This document shows, in pieces, positions 35,391 to 43,978 of a stretch of 64,000 bases of DNA. The notes below the pieces were generated by a model. It was not told the origin of the DNA, searched no databases, and saw nothing but the letters and a program-made list of their open reading frames with translations. How positions within the stretch are numbered: the first letter of the stretch is position 1; each line of letters opens with the position of its first letter. The position numbers and the translations under genes are program-made. This DNA comes from Fibrobacter sp. UWP2 (GTDB lineage: Bacteria; Fibrobacterota; Fibrobacteria; Fibrobacterales; Fibrobacteraceae). The stretch spans positions 62,001-126,000 of the forward strand of contig NZ_FQYM01000006.1 in NCBI RefSeq assembly GCF_900141705.1, given 5' to 3'.

Positions 35391-36770
35391 TTACTTCAAT
35401 CCTTCGCGAAGATGGTTGTGGATACTCGTGTTGGCAAACACGCCCGCATAGTCCAAAAGCATGAGGTAGCGGTCGAAAATGTCGGCTTCGAGCTTGACCG
35501 CCTTCATGTCACTTTCAAGGGCGCTCTCGCGAGCGCGGAGCAACAGGAGCGGGTCGGAACCGGCGCTCTGGGCAAAGTCCTCGAAAATGCTTCCGGCGTT
35601 CACCTTTTGAACAAATTCCTTTTGCACCTTCCATTGGGCAACAAGCGCCACGATTTCTTCGGAAAGGCGCCCCACCCTCTGGTTCACTTGACGGACGGCA
35701 TCCAGGTAATCGCTCTCGGCATCGAGCTCTGCCACCTGGTTCTTGATGGCGCTGCCGTTATTGCTGTCGAAGAACGGGAGTTTTACAGCCAAATTCACAA
35801 AGAACTTGTCGGCAGTCTTGCGGTTGTCGTAATCGGGCACCAGGATATTGGCCGTTTCGGTACAGCCCATCACGCCATCGCAGCCCGTTTCCTTTTCAAA
35901 GTCGTCCACGTAGTCGGCGTAGGCGCCAGTACCATAAACATCGGCCGGTTCCAGTGTCTTGTACTTTTCCATGAGGGACTCAATCTTGAGCTCGTAGCCA
36001 ATGCCAATATGCGAAATGTAGTCGCGGTTTTTCGCCAAATCCTGCTTGGCCTTAGCGCGCTCGCTTTCCATCTTGCTCTTCGCCTTCATAATAAGCGGGG
36101 CGTTCTCGTCAATTTCAAAGCCCTTCTCGAGACTGGTCGCCAGTTCGTCCATGGTCGGGAGGAAGGAGCTGTCCAGTTCGACGCCTTCAAAGTCCGAGAC
36201 CCACGACTTCATCTTGAGTTCGGCATCGCGGAGAGCGGCACTGTCGCTCATGAGTTCGGCACGGAGGGTCGCCTCGCGTTCAATGGCCGAGATCAGGTCC
36301 TGCGTGTTGAAGGAGGAGGCGCCCGCCTTGAGGTGGAGCACCTCGATGCGGTCCTGGTTCACCTGGTAAACCTGCTGGTTCAGCGCGGCAATCTTGCGGC
36401 GATTCGTATAACGCAGGGCGCGCTCGTAGCGCTCGTAAAGCACCAAGGAACGGTCCACCGCCAAGCGGGCGTTCTGGTAATTCTTTTGGCTTTCGTAATA
36501 CGCCTTGTCGGCACTACCCGAGCCAAACGACTTGGGCTTAAAGCGGAGTTCAAAGTCGTGCGTTGCAAAAGAGAAACCGTCCAGCTTGTAGCGCAGTTCA
36601 ACGTTTTCCCACAGCTTGACAGGGGCTCCCGTGGAGGCCGCAGTGGAACGTTTTTCGGACGCCTGCAGTACGGGGTCATCTTTAACAGAATTGATCAACA
36701 TGTCCCATGTGAGCGGGCCCGCGAAAACGGAGGCCGCCGCCAACAGAGGGAGAATAGCAAAAGACTTCAT
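35391..36770 (-). CDS. TolC-family outer-membrane protein (VTC cassette)
   Basis: A 459-residue OEP-family protein. The signal peptide MKSFAILPLLAAASVFA precedes GPLTWDMLINSVKDDPVLQASEK, the usual first helix of TolC-like proteins. Long helical stretches at about 110-260 and 320-430 (NQVAELDAESDYLDAVRQVN) fit the periplasmic tunnel. A two-Cys insert (ETGCDGVMGC, about 290-300) is unusual for the family. The start overlaps the HlyD gene's stop by one nucleotide (TAATG), so translation is coupled. Together with that HlyD protein it would give the VTC cassette a channel through the outer membrane. Confidence 0.82.
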   Translation of the reverse strand: MKSFAILPLLAAASVFAGPLTWDMLINSVKDDPVLQASEKRSTAASTGAPVKLWENVELRYKLDGFSFATHDFELRFKPKSFGSGSADKAYYESQKNYQNARLAVDRSLVLYERYERALRYTNRRKIAALNQQVYQVNQDRIEVLHLKAGASSFNTQDLISAIEREATLRAELMSDSAALRDAELKMKSWVSDFEGVELDSSFLPTMDELATSLEKGFEIDENAPLIMKAKSKMESERAKAKQDLAKNRDYISHIGIGYELKIESLMEKYKTLEPADVYGTGAYADYVDDFEKETGCDGVMGCTETANILVPDYDNRKTADKFFVNLAVKLPFFDSNNGSAIKNQVAELDAESDYLDAVRQVNQRVGRLSEEIVALVAQWKVQKEFVQKVNAGSIFEDFAQSAGSDPLLLLRARESALESDMKAVKLEADIFDRYLMLLDYAGVFANTSIHNHLREGLK

Positions 36771-37858
36771 TACTTGCCCTTGAGGATTTTGTTGGATTCA
36801 GAAATGGTCACCATTTCGCCCAACAGGAACGGGTTCTGTTCAGGAATCTTGATCGTGACTTCACGACCGTAGACCGGCATTTCGGCCATTTTCCACATGC
36901 GGGTCGGGAACGGCACAATGCGGCTCGAAAGACCGACGACCTCGCCTTCCACAGCCTTGCCCGTGCCGCCGAGAGTCATCACCTTGACCGTCTCGCCAAC
37001 GTCCATGCGCTGGTAAACTTGTTCGTTGATGTAACCGCGAACGAGCGTCGGGGATTTGCGGGTGAGCGTCACCACCGGGGTAAAGCTCGAGACCTTTTCA
37101 CCTTCGCGGACGTTCACATCGCCCACGACCCAATTTTCCTTGCTCACCACGGTCAGTTCCTGGAATTCCTTTTGGAGGGATTCCAATTCCTTGCGAAGGG
37201 TTTCGGCTTCGCTCTTGCCCGTCGACTTTTGAAGGTTGCTGCTGCCGCGGAGGAGGGCGATTTGTTCGTTCGCGCTCTTTTGCACCAAGGCAAGTTCGTT
37301 CTTGAGGCTGTTGATCTGCATGGTCATGGCGTCATTGCCATCGCCACTAGCCTTCGAAGAAGACAGGCTCTTGAGCTTCGCCGAGATTTCCTTGTTCTTT
37401 TTGTATTCGGTTTCTAGGCGGTTGATCTCGGAGCGGAGGTTCGAACTGCGGGAGGCGGCGTCGGCCTTGATGGCCGCCACCTTCTGGTTGATTTCGGCAG
37501 TGCCCAGACTGCTACGGCCCTCGATGGCGTCAAGTTCGCGGTTAAGTTCGGCAATGCGGAGGTTCAGGTCCGGGCGGTTCAGTTCAATGATGGTGTCACC
37601 AGCCTGGATTTCTTGACCGGGAACCACATGGATTTTCACAATCTCGGTAGCAGCCGGAGCGCTGATGATGGTTTCACTCGCTTCGGCAATGCCCTGGAAC
37701 ATGGCGATTTTACCCTGATAAAGGAGACCTAGACCAATGGCAGCAATAAGAGCCAGGATCCAAGCGAGGGAGAGTTTGTGGCCATACACGTAAGCCACTC
37801 CGGCGTTGGACTTGTGGGCGTTCCAAAAATTATCGAGGAGATCTTCAAGCTTATTCAT
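36770..37858 (-). CDS. HlyD-family membrane-fusion protein (VTC cassette)
   Basis: A 362-residue adaptor. One transmembrane helix (about residues 30-47, LAWILALIAAIGLGLLYQG) is followed by a biotinyl-lipoyl-like half-motif (PAATEIVKIHVVPGQEIQAGDTI), a long coiled-coil hairpin (about 105-235) and a beta-barrel segment (EKVSSFTPVVTLTRKSPTLVRGYI). The sequence is clearly different from the HlyD protein at 29925-30944. It is the second gene of the cassette, 11 bp after DUF4956 and overlapping the outer-membrane gene by one nucleotide. No pump protein is encoded with it; DUF4956 is the only multi-pass membrane partner. Confidence 0.83.
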   Translation of the reverse strand: MNKLEDLLDNFWNAHKSNAGVAYVYGHKLSLAWILALIAAIGLGLLYQGKIAMFQGIAEASETIISAPAATEIVKIHVVPGQEIQAGDTIIELNRPDLNLRIAELNRELDAIEGRSSLGTAEINQKVAAIKADAASRSSNLRSEINRLETEYKKNKEISAKLKSLSSSKASGDGNDAMTMQINSLKNELALVQKSANEQIALLRGSSNLQKSTGKSEAETLRKELESLQKEFQELTVVSKENWVVGDVNVREGEKVSSFTPVVTLTRKSPTLVRGYINEQVYQRMDVGETVKVMTLGGTGKAVEGEVVGLSSRIVPFPTRMWKMAEMPVYGREVTIKIPEQNPFLLGEMVTISESNKILKGK

Positions 37859-37869
37859 TTTTCATCTCC

Positions 37870-38553
37870 TTACATTTCCGTGGTGGCGTCTTGCATCATG
37901 AACTGTACGTCCGAGATGCCCTCGACCTTAGACAACATCGTGAGAATTTCGGCCGCGGGCTTGGTTGCACGCAGGCGAATCTGGTAGGCCACGTCCAAGC
38001 GCGCCCCGCCGTCCACTTCACGCATGGTAATGAGGATGAACGTCTTGAGGTTCCCCTTCATAATATCTTCGATCTGGCCGCGCACATGCGGTTCGTTCGG
38101 GAGGGCAAAGCGGAGCATGCCATCAAAGAAGTGCTTAGTGCCGAGGCCCGTGCGGGAAAGCAAGAAGGCGACACAGCAGAAGGCGATGGTACCGCCGAGG
38201 GCGGCTCCCCAACTGAACACACCGCAACCAATGCCTGCACCCAGACTCATAAATATGAACATGATGTCGCGAGGGTCCTTGAAGCTCGTACGGAAGCGCA
38301 CAATGGAGAGGGCGCCCAACATACCGAGGCCACGGCCTACGTTATCGCCAATGGCCTGCATCACCGTGCAGGCGACCATGGAGCTCAGCACAAGGGCCTG
38401 AACAAAGTTACGGGAATAAGAAAGTCCAAGGAAGGTCTTTTCGTAAGTCCAACCGATAATGGAAGAAAGGATGAACGCTAAAAGCAGTGAGTAGACCAAG
38501 GTTATGATGGTGGCATTAGCGCCGCTGGATTGGACCGCAAGAAGGTCGAGCAT
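37870..38553 (-). CDS. DUF4956 multi-pass membrane protein
   Basis: A 227-residue protein with three to four transmembrane helices in its first 130 residues (for example TIITLVYSLLLAFILSSIIG and GGTIAFCCVAFLLS). A conserved loop GLGMLGALSIVRFRTSFKDPRDI is the hallmark of DUF4956. The C-terminal 90 residues form a soluble ferredoxin-like or ACT-like domain. I start at ATG 38553, which has GGAG 6 nt upstream, rather than at the longer frame from 38592. DUF4956 genes sit beside VTC-domain genes across bacteria, and a membrane channel or synthase-linked role is often supposed but not shown. It is the first gene of the five-gene cassette. Confidence 0.85.
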   Translation of the reverse strand: MLDLLAVQSSGANATIITLVYSLLLAFILSSIIGWTYEKTFLGLSYSRNFVQALVLSSMVACTVMQAIGDNVGRGLGMLGALSIVRFRTSFKDPRDIMFIFMSLGAGIGCGVFSWGAALGGTIAFCCVAFLLSRTGLGTKHFFDGMLRFALPNEPHVRGQIEDIMKGNLKTFILITMREVDGGARLDVAYQIRLRATKPAAEILTMLSKVEGISDVQFMMQDATTEM

Positions 38554-38840
38554 AGTTACTCCGTATATGGTTTTACCCGCGATTTCTCGCAAGCATCATT
38601 TTATGTTTTTCGCTTCCATAATCTACTTAAAAAACGAACTTTTTAGAGCCGTCCAATGTAAAAATGGCAGAACAAAAAACTTGCAAAACTCCTAAAAACA
38701 GCTCAAACGGGGGATTTTCGCCCCATTTTTGCAGCTTTTGGATCCCATACGTCAAATCCAAGAGTAAAAATAGCTTTTGTACCCCCAAAAAGTTTGAAAA
38801 AAGAAAGATACACGTTGCACCGGTTAACAACGGAGATAGC
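38554..38840 (-). promoter_or_regulatory. Long leader of the DUF4956-VTC operon
   Basis: About 290 bp without a convincing gene. On the minus strand it contains a TTGACG word near 38752 and a GGGGCGAAAATCCCC hairpin (38710-38724) lying about 160 nt before the DUF4956 start. The region is AT-rich except for that hairpin. A leader-level control such as attenuation is possible. A minus-strand open frame through it (38627-38863) lacks a start with a ribosome site and is not called. Confidence 0.3.
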
Positions 38841-38871
38841 AAAAAAAGGATGGCCGGAGCCATCCTTTTTT
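38841..38871 (-). terminator. Terminator of the nfnAB operon
   Basis: AAGGATGGC and GCCATCCTT form a 9-bp stem with a 3-nt loop. It is flanked by A7 on one side and T5 on the other, so it can act in both directions. It is 26 bp past the nfnB stop on the minus strand. Confidence 0.85.
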
Positions 38872-38896
38872 ATCAAATCCAAGATTTGAGGAAGAA

Positions 38897-40396
38897 TTAC
38901 TTCTTCAGGAATTCGTTGATGCCTGCAGCAGCGCGACGACCTTCGCCCATAGCGAGGATCACGGTTGCAGCGCCGAGCACGATGTCACCACCGGCATAAA
39001 CCTTCTCCATGAAGGTCTTGTTGGCGGCGGCATCTTCGAGAAGGATGTGCCCCTTCTTGTCGACAGAGAGTTCCGGCGTGGTATTGCTGATAAGCGGGTT
39101 GGAACCGTTACCGATAGCAACCAGCACGGTGTCGCATTCGATTTCGAAGCTTGCACCTTCGACCTTGACCGGACGCGGACGGCCCTTTTCATCGGGTTCG
39201 CCGAGTTCGTACTTGTCGACGAGCATGCCGCGCACGTGGCCGGCTTCGTCGCCAAGGATCTTGGCCGGGTTCTGCAGAACGCAGAATTCGACACCCTCTT
39301 CCTGGGCATGGAGAACTTCTTCCTTACGGGCTGGGAGTTCGTTCATGCTGCGGCGGTAAACGATGCGGACCTTTTCGGCACCAAGACGGAGGGCCATACG
39401 GGCAGCGTCCATGGCGACGTTACCGCCACCGAGAACCACCACGTTCTTGCCGGGCCACATCGGGGTATCGGCATGTTCCTTGTCGTAGGCGCGCATGAGG
39501 TTAGCGCGGGTCAGGTATTCGTTAGCGGCGAACACACCCACCAGGTTTTCACCTTCGATGTTCATGAAGAGCGGGAGGCCAGCACCGGTACCGACGAACA
39601 CGGCATCGAAACCGTCCTTTTCAATCAGATCCTTGAGCTTGCGGGTACGGCCAATCACAAAGTTGGTCTCGAACTTCACGCCCATGGCAGCGAGGGATTC
39701 AATTTCGTTGTCCACAATCTTCTTGGGCAGACGGAATTCAGGAATACCGTAACGGACCACACCACCCAGCTTGTGGAATGCTTCGAAGATGGTCACGTCG
39801 TGGCCTTCGCGGCGCACGTCGGCGGCAACCACCAGGCCGGCAGGACCGGAACCGATCACAGCCACCTTCTTGCCAGTAGCGGGCTTCACGGCCGGCACAG
39901 AGGCGCCACCGTTGTTGCGTTCGTAGTCGGCAGCAAAGCGTTCCAGACGGCCAATGGCCACAGCCTGGTTCACGTCCTTGTGCATCTTGCCCATGGTGCA
40001 GTTCATCTGGCACTGGCGTTCCTGCGGGCAAACACGGCCGCAGATTGCCGGAAGCAAGCTGGTTTCCTTAATCTTTGCGATAGCGGCCTTGAAGTCGCCT
40101 TCGGCAATCTTCGCGATGAAGGCCGGAATGTCGATGTGCACCGGACAGCTTTCGACGCAAGGCTGGTTCTTACAAGCGAGGCAGCGGTTAGCTTCAACAA
40201 TGGCCTGAGCTTCGGTGTAACCCTGGGCGACTTCTTCCATCACGCGGGCACGGTAGCTGGGTTCCAGCTGCGGCATGGGCTGTGCCGGAATGGCAGTCTT
40301 GTCCTTGGGCTTGAGCGGCTTCGGAAGGGCATTAATCTTTTCAAGTTCCACCTTGGCGGCGGCGTCCAACTGTTCACGAGTCAAATGTTCAGACAT
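38897..40396 (-). CDS. nfnB: NADP-dependent ferredoxin:NAD oxidoreductase large subunit (NfnB / GltD-like)
   Basis: A 499-residue flavoprotein of the glutamate-synthase-small-subunit family. The iron-sulfur Cys set is at C72, C75, C80 and C84 (CLACKNQPCVESC), with further Cys at ICGRVCPQERQCQMNC (about 113-128). An FAD-binding GSGPAGL is at about 176-182 and an NADP-binding GGGNVAMD near 320. Alone it could be GltD or SudA. Because an NfnA-like gene precedes it with a TAATG overlap and no large GltB subunit is present, I favour the electron-bifurcating NfnAB complex, which couples NADPH, NADH and ferredoxin in anaerobes. Confidence 0.82.
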   Translation of the reverse strand: MSEHLTREQLDAAAKVELEKINALPKPLKPKDKTAIPAQPMPQLEPSYRARVMEEVAQGYTEAQAIVEANRCLACKNQPCVESCPVHIDIPAFIAKIAEGDFKAAIAKIKETSLLPAICGRVCPQERQCQMNCTMGKMHKDVNQAVAIGRLERFAADYERNNGGASVPAVKPATGKKVAVIGSGPAGLVVAADVRREGHDVTIFEAFHKLGGVVRYGIPEFRLPKKIVDNEIESLAAMGVKFETNFVIGRTRKLKDLIEKDGFDAVFVGTGAGLPLFMNIEGENLVGVFAANEYLTRANLMRAYDKEHADTPMWPGKNVVVLGGGNVAMDAARMALRLGAEKVRIVYRRSMNELPARKEEVLHAQEEGVEFCVLQNPAKILGDEAGHVRGMLVDKYELGEPDEKGRPRPVKVEGASFEIECDTVLVAIGNGSNPLISNTTPELSVDKKGHILLEDAAANKTFMEKVYAGGDIVLGAATVILAMGEGRRAAAGINEFLKK

Positions 40397-41283
40397 TACT
40401 TGCTCTCCTTGGCCTTTGCGTCAGCCATCTTATCAATGTTGCACTTGTGGCCGTCATTGGCACCGAAGCGGTGCAAGGCTTCCTGTTCCTGGGGCTTGAA
40501 GGCGCCCATGCGCTGGAGCATGTTGTTCCAGTCGACTTCGTGGCCGTCGAATTCCGGGCCGTCGACGCAGACGAACTTGGTCTTGCCGCCGATAGTCACG
40601 CGGCAGCCACCGCACATGCCGGTCCCGTCCACCATGATGCTGTTGAGGCTCACGACGGTCTTCACGCCGTAGGGCTTGGTGGTGAGGGCGCAGAACTTCA
40701 TCATGATCGGAGGACCGATGGCGAGCACCATGTCGGGCTTGCCCTTCGTGTCTTCGCAGAGTTCCTTCAGCGGTTCGGTCACGAGACCCTTGCGGCCGTA
40801 GGAGCCGTCGTCGGTCATGAAAATGATTTCGTCGGCGAGGGCGGTCATTTCTTCCTTCATGAGGAAGAGGCTCTCGTTACGGGCACCCATGATGATGGTG
40901 ACCTTGTTGCCGGCCTTCTTCATGGCCTGAACGATGGGGTGCATCGGGGCAATGCCCACGCCACCGCACACGCAAACCACGTGGCCAAAATTCTCGATGT
41001 GGGTCGGGGAACCGAGCGGGCCCACGAGCACCGGGATATCGTCACCGACTTCGAACTTGGAGAGTTCGGTGGTGGTCTTACCGACGGTCTGGAAAATCAG
41101 GGTGATGGAGCCTTCAGTCGTGTCGGCATCGGCGATGGTGAGGGGCACGCGTTCGCCGTTGTCCTTGTTCGTCTGGAGGATGATGAACTGGCCGGCCTTA
41201 CGCTCTTGGGCGATCAGCGGGGCCTCGACGCGGAATTGGAATACCGCAGGAGATAACTGTTTTTTAAAGAGAATTTTTGCCAT
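40396..41283 (-). CDS. nfnA: NfnA-like small subunit (ferredoxin-NADP reductase family)
   Basis: A 295-residue protein with an FAD-binding reductase domain and an NAD-binding domain: RVPLTIAD, then GHVVCVCGGVGIAPMHPIV, then a C-terminal iron-sulfur motif NSIMVDGTGMCGGCRVTIGGKTKFVCVDGPEFDGH. The CGGC and downstream Cys are the [2Fe-2S] ligands typical of NfnA and dihydroorotate-dehydrogenase electron-transfer subunits. The gene order (nfnA then nfnB, one-nucleotide overlap) marks the complex. I start at ATG 41283 (MAKILFKKQLS). SudB of sulfide dehydrogenase is the near relative. Confidence 0.85.
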   Translation of the reverse strand: MAKILFKKQLSPAVFQFRVEAPLIAQERKAGQFIILQTNKDNGERVPLTIADADTTEGSITLIFQTVGKTTTELSKFEVGDDIPVLVGPLGSPTHIENFGHVVCVCGGVGIAPMHPIVQAMKKAGNKVTIIMGARNESLFLMKEEMTALADEIIFMTDDGSYGRKGLVTEPLKELCEDTKGKPDMVLAIGPPIMMKFCALTTKPYGVKTVVSLNSIMVDGTGMCGGCRVTIGGKTKFVCVDGPEFDGHEVDWNNMLQRMGAFKPQEQEALHRFGANDGHKCNIDKMADAKAKESK

Positions 41284-41353
41284 AGTGGTCTGTAAAATAG
41301 AAAGGTTTGGGGACTCGGGCACCCAAGGTCCGGCAAAAACGAGCCCAAAAAGG

Positions 41354-42061
41354 TCATTTTTTCAAACTCCGCAAGTAGTCCTTTTGGCTGTCGGTGATGC
41401 GATAGCTTTCGACTGCCTTTTGTATTGCCTTGTTATGCGTCCAGAGGGCCAGTTTCTGCTTTTCTATATAGGGAATCGTCGCAGTCCACTGCTTGGCAAG
41501 CGCCGTCGCAAAGAACCAAGCGACCATCATCTTTACATAGTAGTCCTCGCCGCGTGCTGCCGCGGGCAATTTGAGGTACTCAGGCTTAAAGTCCGCATCG
41601 AGGAAATACTTCATCAGCATTTCGAGGCCAAAGCGGCAAGTGTACACGTCATTGCTCCCAGCCCACTCGCGGATTTTTTTGAGGAGTTCCGGTTTGTGCT
41701 TTTTGAAAACCTTCGGGCTCATGATGTCGCATACGGCCCAGTTGTCTACAAAGGGGAGAAAATCGTCAACCGCGGCAACACACGTGTCAAAGTCTTCCAT
41801 CTCAGAGATCAGAAGCCCGTGCAGCATGTTCTCGTCGTAATACTTGTGCGGAAGCTGGGAGAGAAACTTGGATACCGCGGTCTGCGCGAATTTCGTTGGT
41901 TTGTATTGCGAGGACTTTACGAGTTCCTTCGCGAGGGTCCGCACCTGCGGCACGCGCACGCCAATGAAAAGTTCCGCCGGCACCGTCGGCGTGAGTTTCG
42001 CCTGGAAGGCGGCGTACTCAACATCACGCAAATCAAAAAGTTTCTTCTGGAATTCCGTCAT
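41354..42061 (-). CDS. AlkD-like DNA alkylation repair protein
   Basis: A 235-residue all-helical protein of the DNA alkylation-repair (AlkD/HEAT-like) family. Typical segments are FIGVRVPQVRTLAKEL near the N-terminus, then EMEDFDTCVAAVDDFLPFVDNWAVCDIM, WAGSNDVYTCRFGLEMLMKYFLD, and YYVKMMVAWFFATAL. The invariant D and W in VDNWAVCD fit the active-site region. It removes N3- and N7-alkylpurines in characterised members. I start at ATG 42061 (MTEFQKKL); the upstream extension overlaps the vsr tail. It sits 17 bp after vsr, probably in the same operon. Confidence 0.85.
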   Translation of the reverse strand: MTEFQKKLFDLRDVEYAAFQAKLTPTVPAELFIGVRVPQVRTLAKELVKSSQYKPTKFAQTAVSKFLSQLPHKYYDENMLHGLLISEMEDFDTCVAAVDDFLPFVDNWAVCDIMSPKVFKKHKPELLKKIREWAGSNDVYTCRFGLEMLMKYFLDADFKPEYLKLPAAARGEDYYVKMMVAWFFATALAKQWTATIPYIEKQKLALWTHNKAIQKAVESYRITDSQKDYLRSLKK

Positions 42062-42077
42062 CGTTTTCCATCCCGCT

Positions 42078-42512
42078 TTAAATTTCAATCGTCTCCTCGT
42101 CGCTTTTAATGAAGGCAACGAGGCGTTCTATGGCGTGGTCAAAGTCCACAGCCAAGGAACATTCCCAGACAGTCGCCACGCGGTAGCCCAAAAGCGAAAG
42201 TTTCCAGGCGGTCTTTACGTCACGCACAATGTTGTTGTCGAACTTGTTATTCCAAAAACTGGAATTACTCTTGGGGCGCGAGGTGAACTTGCAGCCGTGC
42301 TGGTGCCAAAAACAGCCATTGACGAACACGACCACACCATATTTCAAAATGAACAGGTCGGGAGTGCCCGGCAAGTCACGGCGGTGCAAGCGGTAGCGGA
42401 ACCCTTCCTTGAAAAGTTCTCTACGCACACGCACTTCGGGCTTCGTATTTTCGGAATGTACCGCCTGCATCATTTGCGAGCGGGTCAACGGAGCTCGCTT
42501 TTTCTTCATCAA
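42078..42512 (-). CDS. vsr: Very-short-patch mismatch repair endonuclease (Vsr)
   Basis: A 144-residue Vsr endonuclease, close to the usual 130-156. Characteristic words: RSQMMQAVHSENTKPEVRVRREL, then YRLHRRDLPGTPDLFILKYGVVVFVNGCFWHQHGCKF. The Asp in GTPD, the downstream His in CFWHQH and the Cys pair are the catalytic and zinc residues of the family. Vsr nicks at T:G mismatches created by deamination of 5-methylcytosine, so it normally accompanies a cytosine methylase. None is encoded next to it. It overlaps the dcu stop by 4 nt. Confidence 0.88.
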   Translation of the reverse strand: MMKKKRAPLTRSQMMQAVHSENTKPEVRVRRELFKEGFRYRLHRRDLPGTPDLFILKYGVVVFVNGCFWHQHGCKFTSRPKSNSSFWNNKFDNNIVRDVKTAWKLSLLGYRVATVWECSLAVDFDHAIERLVAFIKSDEETIEI

Positions 42513-43882
42513 TAGAAAACCTTCACAATGAGCGTCCCCACGATGGTCGAAACGACAACCGAAATGAGGCCCGGCATCATGAAACTATGGTTCAACAGGT
42601 ACTTGCCAATGACGGTCGTGCCCGAACGGTCGAAGTTCACCGTCGCTATATCGGACGGGTAGTTCGGGATAAAGAAGTAGCCGTAGACGCTCGGCAAGAT
42701 TCCGAGAAGCACCGGCCCCTCGATGCCGAGCTTGTAGGCAAGCGGGAGCATGGCGACCACGACCGCACCTTGCGAGTTGATGAGCACACTCACCGCAAAA
42801 AAGGCGAACGCCATCGCCCACGGGTAATGTTCCACGACGCCCTTGAGGCCGCCCTGCATCACGTCCATGTAGTTCGTAAAGTAGGTGTCGGCGAGCCATG
42901 CGATGCCGTAAATGGCAATGACCGCTACCATGCCGCTCTGCCACACGGCGCCGGCCACGGCCTTCTTGGGGTTCGCCTTGCAAAAGACGATCATGAGGCC
43001 CGCCGCAGAAATCATTATTATCTGGATGATGATGTTCATGGCCAAGGGTTTCATCTGGGCGACTCCGTCGACTACCTTCCCCGTCGGGATCAGCGGGCGG
43101 ATGTCGTGACCGAGAATTTGGCAAATGGAGAACAGCACGATGATGGCGAGCGCCCCAAGGAAAATGAACACCGCCGCCTTTGCGGACTTCGGGACTTCCT
43201 TGTCGAGCACGGAAACGGTGTTCCCGTACATGTAGTTCTTTGTTTCGGGATCGGCGAGGCGCGCTTGGAATGCAGGATCCTTGTCGAGGTCGAGCCCGCG
43301 CTTATACGAGGCCGCAGCCGCAGCCATGAGCCCGCAAAGGCACGCCGGGATGGTGATGGCGATGACCTGCAGGTTGTTCACGCCAAAACCGTTCGCGTTC
43401 GAGATGATGACGAACGAAGCGACCGCCGCCGCAATCGGGGAGCACGTGATGCCCACCTGCGATGCGATGGAAGCGACGCCGCATGGGCGCTCGGGACGGA
43501 TGCCCTTTTTAAGGGAGATGTCGCAGATGATAGGCATGAGGGTATAGACCACATGGCCCGTACCCACGAGTACCGTGAGGAAGAACGTGCAAAGTGGGGC
43601 GAGGAACGTAATGTGGTTCGGGTGCTTGCGCAAAAGCCGCTCGGCCAGCTGAATCAGCCAATCCATGCCGCCCGACGCCTGCATCACGCCTGCGCACGTG
43701 ACCGCCGCGATGATGATGTAGATAACATCGGAAGGCGGCTTCCCCGGCGTCATGCCAACGCAGAGTACCAAAATGGCAAGGCCGATTCCCGAGATGGCAC
43801 CCAAGGCGAGACTTCCGTAACGGGAGCCTACGTAAAGAGCCAAAAGGACCACCAGAAGTTCCAAAATCATCGCGATTGTCAT
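42509..43882 (-). CDS. Anaerobic C4-dicarboxylate transporter (DcuA/DcuB family)
   Basis: A 457-residue inner-membrane protein with about twelve hydrophobic helices. Signature regions are the N-terminal LELLVVLLALYVGSRYGSLALGAISGIGLAIL, the GTGHVVYTLMPIICDISLKKGIRPERP loop and the ILPSVYGYFFIPNYPSDIATVNFDRSGTT segment. Dcu carriers exchange fumarate for succinate or export succinate in anaerobic fumarate respiration. That fits a succinate-producing Fibrobacter with menaquinone (see mqnC). DcuA and DcuB cannot be told apart here. It is followed with a 4-nt overlap by vsr and then the alkD-like gene. Confidence 0.9.
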   Translation of the reverse strand: MTIAMILELLVVLLALYVGSRYGSLALGAISGIGLAILVLCVGMTPGKPPSDVIYIIIAAVTCAGVMQASGGMDWLIQLAERLLRKHPNHITFLAPLCTFFLTVLVGTGHVVYTLMPIICDISLKKGIRPERPCGVASIASQVGITCSPIAAAVASFVIISNANGFGVNNLQVIAITIPACLCGLMAAAAASYKRGLDLDKDPAFQARLADPETKNYMYGNTVSVLDKEVPKSAKAAVFIFLGALAIIVLFSICQILGHDIRPLIPTGKVVDGVAQMKPLAMNIIIQIIMISAAGLMIVFCKANPKKAVAGAVWQSGMVAVIAIYGIAWLADTYFTNYMDVMQGGLKGVVEHYPWAMAFAFFAVSVLINSQGAVVVAMLPLAYKLGIEGPVLLGILPSVYGYFFIPNYPSDIATVNFDRSGTTVIGKYLLNHSFMMPGLISVVVSTIVGTLIVKVFY

Positions 43883-43978
43883 GCATTACCTCTCAATTTC
43901 TTGTAAAGATATACTCGAAAAAGCGAAAAGGGGAACAAATTTTCTTAATATATTGATATAAACGAACGGAGTTTCCCT

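Noticed and set aside
27525-38553. One single operon covering both TolC/HlyD cassettes
   Set aside because: The strong terminator at 32785-32810 lies between them and the downstream tolC has its own short promoter gap.
38627-38863. 78-codon minus-strand frame upstream of DUF4956
   Set aside because: It runs through the nfnAB terminator and has no ribosome site; better explained as an untranslated leader.
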